From the NCBI GenBank assembly GCA_017519885.1, contig JAFWRO010000018.1, positions 62,001-126,000 of the forward strand: DNA of 64,000 nucleotides, in the 5' to 3' direction. The translations under genes and the position numbers were made by a program. The DNA is from Liminaster sp017519885. GTDB taxonomy: Bacteria; Bacteroidota; Bacteroidia; Bacteroidales; UBA3663. The notes beneath the pieces are model-generated. The model did no database searches. It was not told the DNA's origin and worked only from the letters and a program-made list of their open reading frames with translations. Positions 1 to 7,432 of this stretch are shown here, piece after piece (the stretch's first letter is position 1; the number at the start of each line of letters is the position of its first letter).

Positions 1-1523
1 AGGTAGAAATGTCTATCGCTAAATAAAGCCAAATAATCCATCATGCCTGCGAAGAAGAACAATGGAAGTATAATGCGTCCATTCTTAAATAGTATAATGG
101 AATCCATCAGATAAAAGACAATAAGATAAAGAGGTATTAGAACGAGTGGAAACCAATAGCCAAATAACGCCAATCCCAACCCTTGCAATGAACCGATCTT
201 GATACCACCAAGATAAGTCCTGCCATCAACCGAAAGATAATACAACAGATCAGACAAAGAATATTGCCTTTCATCGAATGATATTCTCATTCCTATCTTG
301 CGCTTGATAATGCCAGGTAACTGGTCAACAATCTTCTCGTAAAAACTCAGCCTCATCTTTTGCCGATCCATCTCATTCAATCTATTTGCATGGAAAATAG
401 TCTCGTCAAGAATCTTCAAACTACAGAAACGATTGAACAAATCACTGCTCAAATATCTTTCGTCCCATACCATAGATGAATACTCTTTCTTTATTAATTC
501 AGATGATTCATCTTCCATTGCCCCCGTATTATTCATTGTCATTTCAATGATTTCAATCGCATTTTTTCCAGAACGATTGTCTCGAACGGAAACCATAGAT
601 TCTGATATAGATTGAAACGGACCTGCAAAAAACAAGAATAAAACACTAATTGGCACTAAATACTTAGCCTTGAAGAAAGCCTTCCTTTGTTCTGCATAGA
701 AAAGGAAATAAAGAACCATCGAAAACGCCGCATTTGCAAATACTGTAATGGCGGCCGTTCTCATATTGGTTCCGATACCAATAACAAATATTGCCAAAGC
801 AAGGGTTATTATCAGTAAGTGATTAATCTTGTAAACATCTTTAATATTATTGAATTTACGAAAATAAAAAATGAATACACACTGATAATAACTCGAAAAG
901 AATAGACTGATAGCCCATTCTGCAACACCAAAACGTGAATTCACATTTAGACTCTCTTCTGTGTAGAGTCCTCGGGTTAACATTATGTAAGCATACCAAA
1001 TAAAGGATCCTATGATTAAAAACCATACTTCTTGGCTTGAAAGGCTTTTAAAAAATCCAAATCTATACAGATAATTCCTTACTATATTCTTGTTTTTCGC
1101 CCATTTCGTATAGACTGAATGGATTATCAAGAGTATAACTTGGAGAAAAATCAAATAGAAGAAAGTATTATACGGATTACGCATATTATACGTAATCGGT
1201 TTCAACTCCATTAAGGTTGCAGGAAGAGGTAAAACGTCAAAGAATAGGCAAAAGAACAACAATGACGATGTAGAGACAGTATGATAAAGCAATTTGTGAG
1301 TATAACATAAGGTTTGCCTTGTCATTAGAATTCCCAAATACGAAACAAGCAAACCGAATGCGACATCAAAGGCCGGGAAGAATATCAATTCAACAATAGA
1401 CAAGACAAGATAACCCTTCAATATCCAAAGGAAGCTTTGATTCAATCCTCTGAATATGCGAAGTCGCCATGAACGAACTTTCTTATCTGATTCTAATAAG
1501 TTTTTCTGAATATCTTGCTCCAT
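1..1523 (-). CDS. Wzy-like polysaccharide polymerase (partial, 3' end outside window)
   Basis: The minus strand is open from an ATG at 1523 to the left edge, so at least 507 residues are encoded and the C-terminus lies outside the window. The product is a polytopic membrane protein: many hydrophobic stretches of about 20 residues alternate with short charged loops, and one large hydrophilic loop lies near residues 340-430. This layout is usual for O-antigen/capsule polymerases (Wzy or EpsG type), which join repeat units at the periplasmic face; these families have little sequence conservation, so the call rests on topology and context. The gene overlaps the 3' end of the upstream glycosyltransferase by about 40 bp, implying co-transcription. 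The DNA is visibly more A/T-rich than the metabolic genes further right, as is common for surface-polysaccharide loci. It could also be another multi-span transporter. Confidence 0.6.
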   Translation of the reverse strand, partial: MEQDIQKNLLESDKKVRSWRLRIFRGLNQSFLWILKGYLVLSIVELIFFPAFDVAFGLLVSYLGILMTRQTLCYTHKLLYHTVSTSSLLFFCLFFDVLPLPATLMELKPITYNMRNPYNTFFYLIFLQVILLIIHSVYTKWAKNKNIVRNYLYRFGFFKSLSSQEVWFLIIGSFIWYAYIMLTRGLYTEESLNVNSRFGVAEWAISLFFSSYYQCVFIFYFRKFNNIKDVYKINHLLIITLALAIFVIGIGTNMRTAAITVFANAAFSMVLYFLFYAEQRKAFFKAKYLVPISVLFLFFAGPFQSISESMVSVRDNRSGKNAIEIIEMTMNNTGAMEDESSELIKKEYSSMVWDERYLSSDLFNRFCSLKILDETIFHANRLNEMDRQKMRLSFYEKIVDQLPGIIKRKIGMRISFDERQYSLSDLLYYLSVDGRTYLGGIKIGSLQGLGLALFGYWFPLVLIPLYLIVFYLMDSIILFKNGRIILPLFFFAGMMDYLALFSDRHFY

Positions 1524-2577
1524 AGTTTTCCCACGAAAGTCGTTTCATACCTTCTCCAGCATAATTCCTTTTCCCTTGCTGCATCCGTGCTAGATTCAAT
1601 CCTTTATCAACAGCATCAAGAAGAGCATCTACTGACAAATCCTCCATTTCAATAATCCATTTCTTATCTGCAAGTTGCTCTCTCAAGTCTACACCGCCTG
1701 TTTCTTTTGAACAAACAACGGGCAATCCGCAAACAATTGCCTGAGCTTGAACTAAAGCTAAACCTTCTGCCCTCGAAGGCAACACGAAGACACGAGCCTT
1801 AGCATAATAATTGACTAGTTCTTTCTGATCTACAGGTTCTTGATGTGTCATATTTGACATCTTCGGGAAATCGAGATTCACTAAAGCTCCTACATGTAAC
1901 AGTTTATAACCATATCTTTCACATAATTCAGTCAACAAATCACAACCCTTCTCGTATCTCCATCCGCCCACATAAATCAAGTCAAACTCGTTACTGCAAG
2001 ATGTAGGATGGAATTCTGACAAATCCACGCCATAGGGATTCACGACAAGTTTACTTTCTGGAATACCATGTTTCAAAAAACTCTCTTTCACATGGGTCGC
2101 AGGAATAGAGATATAGTCACATATATTATATTGATGCAATTCCCTTTGAATCGTTTTAGCTGAATAATCAAAATTCTGCCCAAAATGTTTAATTTGCTCT
2201 TCTATATGTTTACTACCCCACTCTAGGATTGTCGTTGCTCCATTCTTTTTTGCCGTTTCAAAAGCCTTAATATAAACCGTTCCGATTCCCAAACACGCAT
2301 CACATTTTCGCATCGTTCTACTCACATACAAGTCTATCAATAGATTTCTATACCATACAATATTATCTTGCCAGCCTTTTGGAGTAATCTTAGCTATAAC
2401 GAAGAATGGCCAAACGAGCCAAAGGAAGGAAACACATATTGATTTATCCAATCCGAACTCTGCACATCGTTTGGCCGGCACGTATGAATAGAACCGTACA
2501 TCATGTCCCAGATTTGACAATTCTCTTGCCAAATCCAAAAGATGAAATCTATGAGATGCAAGAATATTGATAACCAT
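1483..2577 (-). CDS. GT4-type glycosyltransferase
   Basis: This 364-residue protein has the two-domain GT-B layout. The N-terminal half starts with a beta strand and a loop typical of this fold (INILASHRFHLLDLARELSNLGHDVRFYS). The C-terminal half holds the nucleotide-sugar binding domain, with a VNPYGVD segment near residue 180, an IYVGGWRYEKGCD segment and the family motif SRAEGLALVQAQAIVCGLPVV (about 265-285), where the EG...Q pattern stands in for the usual EGfgl..lEAmA..PVV. It would transfer a sugar from a nucleotide donor to a lipid-linked acceptor on the cytoplasmic face of the membrane. No signal peptide or membrane segment is evident. It overlaps the Wzy-like gene downstream and starts 39 bp after the PLC-like gene upstream, so it probably works in building the repeat unit that the polymerase extends. 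Donor and linkage cannot be read from the sequence. Confidence 0.85.
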   Translation of the reverse strand: MVINILASHRFHLLDLARELSNLGHDVRFYSYVPAKRCAEFGLDKSICVSFLWLVWPFFVIAKITPKGWQDNIVWYRNLLIDLYVSRTMRKCDACLGIGTVYIKAFETAKKNGATTILEWGSKHIEEQIKHFGQNFDYSAKTIQRELHQYNICDYISIPATHVKESFLKHGIPESKLVVNPYGVDLSEFHPTSCSNEFDLIYVGGWRYEKGCDLLTELCERYGYKLLHVGALVNLDFPKMSNMTHQEPVDQKELVNYYAKARVFVLPSRAEGLALVQAQAIVCGLPVVCSKETGGVDLREQLADKKWIIEMEDLSVDALLDAVDKGLNLARMQQGKRNYAGEGMKRLSWENYGARYSEKLIRIR

Positions 2578-2616
2578 ATTTGGTCATCAGGACGACAAGT
2601 CTGTAATTATTCAATA

Positions 2617-3579
2617 TTAACTATTTTCCATCGCCCATTTGCGATAGCGAATCCAAACGTGGAGCCAGACACGAGCTATGGAATCGATGGCATCAGACAT
2701 CAACAGGGTGCAATATTCCTGGAAACGCTTGGCTTCTCCAGTCTTTGAATAGTTTTTCCATGTCGTATCCTTGAAACCCTTGGGGAACATCTGATATGCC
2801 AACAGATAGGAATATTCGGTGATGGTGCTCATATAGGTCCAGGTGCTGGATCCTTCCTGTCCCCAGCTATAGTCAAACGGACGCTCCAGAAGCTTCTTCT
2901 CCACGGCTTCAATCATCGGTGAAAGCGTCTCCTTCATAAGAGGATAACCATCGGAATCGTAGAAGAAACGGGAGTTTCGCTTGTCAATCTCGTAGGAGGC
3001 ATCGACATAATTCTCCCACTGCTTCTCCACATCGGCATGTATCTTACCCAACGAACGTGCATCACAATGAAGCGGCATATGCGCGTCGGCGATGTAGTGA
3101 CTCATGATGAAGAAACGCATAGCCATATGATTGGCCGATGGAGAAAGTGGGTTGCCTTTTTCCTCGCGTGTCAGAATCTTGAAGTTATCGACGATGGTAT
3201 GAGCCATAGCCTCGCAACGGTCGCAGAGGTCACCTTTCACGATACCGAATTCCTTCTTATAAAGATCGGATTCTGCCTTCATCAGATTATAAACCTCCAT
3301 GGTGTCAGGCAGAACCTTGAAGCGAAAGTCCGTTATGTCCGACTCGACGGGCTCATATTTGACGCCATGACTTTTGCCCATATCGCAAAAGACAGCATCG
3401 GGATACCATGCACCCTGCATAACGAAGTCGCGATAATTCATAAACCAGCGGACGAGGCTCTTGGCATATTCAGCGATAGGCACAGCCGATTCTCCACTTC
3501 CATAATACTCGGGAATATTTGCCTTATCGAGGCGCTTGACGGCCATAAAGGCCAACCATGCATGTGTGAACTTTTTCAT
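2617..3579 (-). CDS. Zinc-dependent phospholipase C / S1-P1 nuclease-fold protein (intact ligand set)
   Basis: A 320-residue protein starting MKKFTHAWLAF. It shows a spaced set of residues that looks like the trinuclear zinc site of zinc-dependent phospholipase C: H6, D61 (in AWYPD), H71, H151, then HYIADAHMPLHCD (H161, D165, H167, H171) and HADVE (H181, E185). The order H...PD...H...HxxxDxxxxxH...HxxxE matches that fold. There is no clear signal peptide, which is odd for a family that is usually secreted. The substrate is unknown: a phosphodiester such as a phospholipid or nucleic acid is plausible. Directly upstream is a paralogue (3730-4743) of similar length in which four of these positions are changed. 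The two genes are separated by about 150 bp of short repeats and lie in the middle of a polysaccharide locus. Fold fairly confident; activity inferred. Confidence 0.6.
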   Translation of the reverse strand: MKKFTHAWLAFMAVKRLDKANIPEYYGSGESAVPIAEYAKSLVRWFMNYRDFVMQGAWYPDAVFCDMGKSHGVKYEPVESDITDFRFKVLPDTMEVYNLMKAESDLYKKEFGIVKGDLCDRCEAMAHTIVDNFKILTREEKGNPLSPSANHMAMRFFIMSHYIADAHMPLHCDARSLGKIHADVEKQWENYVDASYEIDKRNSRFFYDSDGYPLMKETLSPMIEAVEKKLLERPFDYSWGQEGSSTWTYMSTITEYSYLLAYQMFPKGFKDTTWKNYSKTGEAKRFQEYCTLLMSDAIDSIARVWLHVWIRYRKWAMENS

Positions 3580-3591
3580 AGTAGTAATAAA

Positions 3592-3640
3592 TTGGGGATA
3601 TTTGGGGATATTAAGGGATATTTGGGGATATTAAGGGACG
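3592..3640. repeat. 10-bp tandem repeat (TTGGGGATAT / TAAGGGATAT)
   Basis: Five 10-bp units lie head to tail just upstream of the PLC-like gene: TTGGGGATAT twice, TAAGGGATAT, TTGGGGATAT, and a final TAAGGGACG. One more copy of the GGGGATAT core occurs around 4772. A related set (TCCCTTAAAG, TCCCTTAGAA, TCCCTTATAA) stands in opposite orientation at 3690-3719, so the TTAAGGGA core can pair with TCCCTTAA across the intergenic gap. The region has no protein-coding signal. It may be a slippage-prone leader or simply decayed repeat DNA. Confidence 0.75.
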
Positions 3641-3689
3641 ATACCTATGCTTTGCCAACATGGGACTCAAAAACATTTGTCCTTTCAAA

Positions 3690-3719
3690 TCCCTTAAAGT
3701 CCCTTAGAATCCCTTATAA
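3690..3719. repeat. 10-bp tandem repeat, three units (TCCCTTANAN)
   Basis: Three 10-bp units, TCCCTTAAAG, TCCCTTAGAA and TCCCTTATAA, lie directly after the stop codon of the upstream PLC-like paralogue (minus-strand gene ending at 3730). They are complementary in core to the TTAAGGGA units at 3592-3640, so a transcript running through the gap could fold into a hairpin between the two paralogues. Confidence 0.65.
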
Positions 3720-3729
3720 TCATTCATTT

Positions 3730-4743
3730 TTATTCCTCTTTTTCCTCTTTTTCGTCGAAAATCTCCTTGCCGTTGTACAATTCCTGAACCTTCTTATAGG
3801 GGTTCCAGCTATGGAAGTCCATCCAGACATTGAGCCAGGCGCGAGCAATGGAGTCGATGGCATCCGACAAGATCATAACGCTGTATTCCTCGAAATGCTT
3901 CTTAAAGACATCGGTTTCCTTATAGTCCTTCCAACCCATATCTTCGAAGTCGGCAGGGACCATCTCGTAAGACATCAGATAGGAGCGTTGGGTCACAGCT
4001 CTCATATAGTCATACAGATTACTGTTTTTACTTCCCCATCCGGGGACAAACTCCCGGCTGAGTATTTCATCTTCTACCTTTCGAAGCAAACGAAAAACCC
4101 TGTCTGCCTTCTTCGGATAACCATTACGGTCGTAGAAGAATCGCTGGTTGGGCAAATCCATCTTGTACGAACGACGAACAGCACATTCCCAAAAACTGCC
4201 GATGCAATTCTGGAGACGATGCAACTGACGTGCATCGCAATGCATTGGCATATGGCCATCGGCAATGTAGTGCGCCATCATGAAGAAGCGCATTCCCAAA
4301 TGATTGGCCGAGGGAGGAATGGGATTGCCCTTTTCCTCACGGAACTGAATCTTAAAGTTGTCGTAGATGGTGTGATACATCGCATTGCAGCGGTCGCACA
4401 GGTTGCCCTGCACCAATGAGAAGGACTTCTCCTTATAGAGTGTCGAGTTCTTTTTCACAAACTTATCCACTGCCATACCCTGAGGCAACGCCTTGAATGG
4501 CGAGGTTTCGCCGACCTTTTCGGTAGGGACATACTTGGCGACATGGCTCGTTTCCTGATCGTCGAACACGAGGTTGGGATACCACGCTCCTTGAATGACG
4601 AAATCGCGATAGCTCATAAACCAATCGACGAGGCTCGAAGCTTCCTTGGCAAGTTCCGGGCCTTTTTTGCCTGTAAACAGCTCTGGCTTGCTCAGGCGCT
4701 TGATTGCCATAAAGGCCAACCAAGCCAATGTGTACTTTTTCAT
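3730..4743 (-). CDS. PLC-fold paralogue with probably degenerate metal site
   Basis: A 337-residue paralogue of the next gene: MKKYTLAWLAFMAIKRL, SYRDFVIQGAWYP, NLCDRCNAM and HYIADGHMPMHCDARQL match closely. However, four residues I read as metal ligands in the neighbour are different here: H6 is L, the D of AWYPD is N (AWYPN), H181 is Q and E185 is G (HADVE becomes QNCIG). The central HxxxDxHxxxH block is kept. This suggests a protein that folds alike but binds fewer metal ions or none, perhaps a partner or regulator of the intact copy. The C-terminus is longer and ends in a run of charged residues (EIFDEKEEKEE). It starts 14 bp after the acyltransferase stop and is probably in the same transcript. 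That the pair arose by tandem duplication is inferred from similarity and adjacency. Confidence 0.6.
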   Translation of the reverse strand: MKKYTLAWLAFMAIKRLSKPELFTGKKGPELAKEASSLVDWFMSYRDFVIQGAWYPNLVFDDQETSHVAKYVPTEKVGETSPFKALPQGMAVDKFVKKNSTLYKEKSFSLVQGNLCDRCNAMYHTIYDNFKIQFREEKGNPIPPSANHLGMRFFMMAHYIADGHMPMHCDARQLHRLQNCIGSFWECAVRRSYKMDLPNQRFFYDRNGYPKKADRVFRLLRKVEDEILSREFVPGWGSKNSNLYDYMRAVTQRSYLMSYEMVPADFEDMGWKDYKETDVFKKHFEEYSVMILSDAIDSIARAWLNVWMDFHSWNPYKKVQELYNGKEIFDEKEEKEE

Positions 4744-4757
4744 AATAGTATTACAAT

Positions 4758-5837
4758 TTATGGGTTATTTGGGGATATATACGACCTATTAAAAACTCTT
4801 CCTCCGACCAGCACTGAATAGAATCGGGGGAAAAACTTCTGTAGCATCAATGCAATCACGACCAGGCATGCAATCGTGATCCAAGGGGAAACAAGGTATG
4901 CGAGCACGCAAATCCATGATGAGGGATGAACAAGCATTATCAATTTGCCCACGATAAGGAGCAAGGGCAATTGATACAGATAAATGTAAAAGGTGCCTTG
5001 GCAAATACAGTCAAGCTTCTTATGTGATGCCAGAGAGAATGTCTCGGGAACCAATTTATCATAAATTGCCCACATGCTCAAGAGTCCCAAAGCTATCATT
5101 GGAATCTCAAAATAGTTCCATACGTCATTGGGGAAAGCTATTTCGAGAAGACTTACGATCGTATAAAGCAACAATCCTATCGTTGCCCATGAACCATATT
5201 GCAACTTTGGCAAAAACCTTGCACCAAAACAGAACCAAAAGAATGCCTTGATTGGAAGATATTTGAAGTCGAACAGCGAAACCACGAACAGCAACAGCAT
5301 CAGAATCTCCCATCCGAACTTCATTCGTTTCAGCCTCCACAACAATGGCGTGAAGCACATCACGACAATGAGATCGCGCAAAAACCACAGCTGGACGGCA
5401 AATGGGACATTGTCGGGCAAATTGAAAACGAAAATTCTGCACAACAGCATCCACCAAGGGTCGGAAAGATACTGAATCGACTTATTGAACATGAAATCCA
5501 ATAGCCCGCTAAGTTTCAGAATCAGGAATACGCTCGGCAGGAACATTGCTGCCAAGATAAACGGGATGACCAGAGTCCTGACCCTTCGGCGTAGTTTCTG
5601 ATAAACGGTCTTGATGGATTCTTCCGTTCCTCTGAAGAATAGGAAGCCGGATATTGCGAAAAACATAGGCACAGCCAATCCTCCTATCATGCCCGAGATG
5701 ACCTGCTGCAAATAGGAGTTCAGCATCATGCCAACCTCTCCAGCATCCTCATAGTGAAAGTTCGAATGGATATACAGAACCAGCACAATACAGATGAAGG
5801 AGATGAGTCTCAGCTTTTCGCTCAGATATCGGCTCAT
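4758..5837 (-). CDS. Membrane acyltransferase (acyltransferase_3 family)
   Basis: A 359-residue polytopic membrane protein of the acyltransferase_3 family, which moves acyl groups (often O-acetyl) onto sugars in surface polysaccharides. The N-terminal segment LRLISFICIVLVLYIHSNFH carries the family's early histidine in the first membrane helix (VLYIH), and AMFFAISGFLFFRG is the conserved F.xSGfl motif of helix two. About ten hydrophobic helices follow. The start codon overlaps the stop of the small coiled-coil gene upstream in an ATGA arrangement, which indicates translational coupling. In a locus with a glycosyltransferase, a polymerase and a flippase, the simplest role is decoration of the capsule or O-antigen repeat unit. 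The exact acyl group and acceptor cannot be told from the sequence. Confidence 0.8.
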   Translation of the reverse strand: MSRYLSEKLRLISFICIVLVLYIHSNFHYEDAGEVGMMLNSYLQQVISGMIGGLAVPMFFAISGFLFFRGTEESIKTVYQKLRRRVRTLVIPFILAAMFLPSVFLILKLSGLLDFMFNKSIQYLSDPWWMLLCRIFVFNLPDNVPFAVQLWFLRDLIVVMCFTPLLWRLKRMKFGWEILMLLLFVVSLFDFKYLPIKAFFWFCFGARFLPKLQYGSWATIGLLLYTIVSLLEIAFPNDVWNYFEIPMIALGLLSMWAIYDKLVPETFSLASHKKLDCICQGTFYIYLYQLPLLLIVGKLIMLVHPSSWICVLAYLVSPWITIACLVVIALMLQKFFPRFYSVLVGGRVFNRSYISPNNP

Positions 5838-6115
5838 GATTTCTTCTCTTCCTCAGTTTTTGCCTTTGCCTGCGCTTCTTCCTGCTCCCTCTTCTTGGCT
5901 TTTTCCGCCTCTATCTCTGTCTCCTTGGCTTTTGCCTTTGCGGCCTCCAGCTCCATTTCCTTCTTCTCCTTCTTTTCCCGCTCTAACTTCTCCTTTGCTC
6001 TTTTCTTCCTCACCTCATCAATCAGCGAAAAGACTGCAATCACCACGCCGACCACGCCGACGAACAGCCCTATCAGATCATAATTCTCTTTCAGAAATGG
6101 CATTATTGTTTCCAT
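5834..6115 (-). CDS. Small membrane-anchored coiled-coil protein
   Basis: A 93-residue protein: a short head, one hydrophobic segment at about residues 14-32 (LIGLFVGVVGVVIAVFSLI), then about 55 residues made almost only of K, E, A, R and Q with heptad-like spacing, so a single-span membrane anchor followed by a highly charged coiled coil. I do not recognise a family. It begins 8 bp after the Fic gene's stop and its own stop overlaps the acyltransferase start (ATGA), so it is tightly embedded in a transcript that links Fic with the surface-polysaccharide acyltransferase. The overlap and strong helix pattern make it credible as a real gene; low-complexity K/E composition is the main reason for doubt. 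Confidence 0.65.
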   Translation of the reverse strand: METIMPFLKENYDLIGLFVGVVGVVIAVFSLIDEVRKKRAKEKLEREKKEKKEMELEAAKAKAKETEIEAEKAKKREQEEAQAKAKTEEEKKS

Positions 6116-6123
6116 AAGTTTGT

Positions 6124-7296
6124 TTATTTCTTCTTTAACTCCTGATACAAGGCCAATCCCTTTACCGTCAGAAGATATTTCTGGCGAGGATGACGAGGTG
6201 AATCGGGATATAGCATTTGAACAAAACCTTCTGAGATGGCAGGGGTCAAGTAAAGGTTCAAAAAATTGTCACGACCTCGAAGACCAATACAACTCATCAT
6301 TTCTTTAACTGTCATCTGTTCTCCTCCTATCGCCTGCATAAGCTTCACGATATTTGGATTGTCAGTGTGCAACTTGTCCTGTACTTGTCCTGTGCTTGTC
6401 CCGAGCTTGTCCTGTACTTGTCCTTCATCTGGCATCTTCCATTCCTCTGGAGAATCGACCATCATATAACGATTCTTCAACAAATTGTTCTCGCCAAGCA
6501 GCAGGTTGCGGAAGAAACGCACCAAGAAAACTGGCTCATAATTGATGTTCTTCACTAGATTGCGATAATTGGCACGAACAAGTGCATTACGGAAATACCA
6601 CGAATGACGTTCGAACAATTCATTGTTGACACTGAATCCCAGAGAGCGAAGGTATTTGATGATGAATATTGCAGTAGTACGTGTATTTCCCTCGCAAAAA
6701 GGATGTATCTGCCATAGTCCCGAGGTGAACTTTGCTAGATGTTCTACCATCTGTTCTTTGTTCAAGAACGAATAATCGAACTGTTGCTCTTGTTCAATAT
6801 CGTAGGCTATGGTTTCACTCAAGTCCTGCCAGCGTCCATATATCACGCTTTCTCCTCGCAATACCCATTCCTTTTTCGAGATATCGTAATCACGGAAACG
6901 TCCTGCATGCTTGAATACACCTTGGAAGATGGATCGATGTATTGAAGCAAGCCCTGCGACACTAAAAGAAAAGGCATCGGTCTGGAGCACTTTCGATATA
7001 TTGCTCGATACTTTATCGGCTTCCTCTTTGTTGGCATCATCTGCGTCACGAGCAGTTTTTGTGACATAATATTGCTTGACGAGTTCGCGTGCCTCATCGA
7101 TGGAAATCTCGCCTTCAATGTTCCGACGTGCCGTCTCCTGCAAGTATTCCGAAGTCTGCAATCCATCAACAGCCTGCAAACCTATGGCCACACGCCAAGC
7201 CTCCGCACGTTCCCGTTTGTGCGGCTCGCTCGCCTTCACATATTCGTCAAAATTGATATATTGCTGTTCCTCGTTCATATTGTCATTATTACGCAT
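6124..7296 (-). CDS. Fic family protein with C-terminal winged helix
   Basis: A 390-residue Fic-domain protein. The catalytic loop is HPFCEGNTRTTA with the histidine at residue 198; it keeps HPF, the acidic E202, G, N204 and R206 of HPFx(D/E)GNxR but has T in place of the usual G and lacks the second arginine. A possible inhibitory-helix motif, ARRNIEGE (about residue 65), has R where Ser/Thr is expected in the (S/T)xxxE(G/N) consensus. Fic proteins usually attach AMP to hydroxyl side chains of target proteins. After a repetitive linker (GQVQDKL twice), the last 80 residues look like a winged helix (MTVKEMMSCIG...YLLTVKGLALYQEL). There are two possible starts, M1 at 7296 and M7 at 7278; 7296 lies about 20 bp after the likely transcription start. 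It is followed by the small coiled-coil gene 8 bp later. Confidence 0.88.
   Translation of the reverse strand: MRNNDNMNEEQQYINFDEYVKASEPHKRERAEAWRVAIGLQAVDGLQTSEYLQETARRNIEGEISIDEARELVKQYYVTKTARDADDANKEEADKVSSNISKVLQTDAFSFSVAGLASIHRSIFQGVFKHAGRFRDYDISKKEWVLRGESVIYGRWQDLSETIAYDIEQEQQFDYSFLNKEQMVEHLAKFTSGLWQIHPFCEGNTRTTAIFIIKYLRSLGFSVNNELFERHSWYFRNALVRANYRNLVKNINYEPVFLVRFFRNLLLGENNLLKNRYMMVDSPEEWKMPDEGQVQDKLGTSTGQVQDKLHTDNPNIVKLMQAIGGEQMTVKEMMSCIGLRGRDNFLNLYLTPAISEGFVQMLYPDSPRHPRQKYLLTVKGLALYQELKKK
6371..6425 (-). repeat. 11-bp tandem repeat x5 inside the Fic coding sequence
   Basis: Five 11-bp units (AACTTGTCCTG, TACTTGTCCTG, TGCTTGTCCCG, AGCTTGTCCTG, TACTTGTCCTT on the plus strand) encode the linker between the Fic domain and the winged helix (residues about 291-309). 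Three units equal 11 codons, giving the duplicated peptide GQVQDKL. Because 11 is not divisible by 3, gain or loss of one unit would shift the frame and remove the winged helix. Confidence 0.85.
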
Positions 7297-7313
7297 ATAT
7301 TAATCCTAATATA

Positions 7314-7429
7314 CGCTCGCAACAAATCTATTTTTATTCCTATTTGCGAGCGATTTTGAGTTGATTTTCAAATTATTACGGCGTAATACAGTAAAAAACG
7401 CTCGCAAAAACGCCCGTAATCGCTCGCAA
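7314..7429 (-). promoter_or_regulatory. fic promoter with CGCTCGCAA inverted and direct repeats
   Basis: A Bacteroidota-like -7 box TAGATTTG lies on the minus strand at 7323-7330, about 27 bp upstream of the Fic start. It is bracketed by CGCTCGCAA (7314-7322) and its inverse TTGCGAGCG (7344-7352). Two further direct copies of CGCTCGCAA occur at 7399-7407 and 7421-7429, and a perfect ATTACG-G-CGTAAT palindrome at 7375-7387. No convincing -33 element is seen. The arrangement looks like an operator cluster for a repressor, possibly the Fic protein's own winged helix. Confidence 0.6.
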
Positions 7430-7432
7430 TTC

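Noticed and set aside
3037..4419. A 460-residue plus-strand frame opposite the PLC-like genes
   Set aside because: It runs antisense across both PLC-fold genes, including the gap between them, and has no family motifs; the minus-strand genes have strong protein-level similarity to each other.
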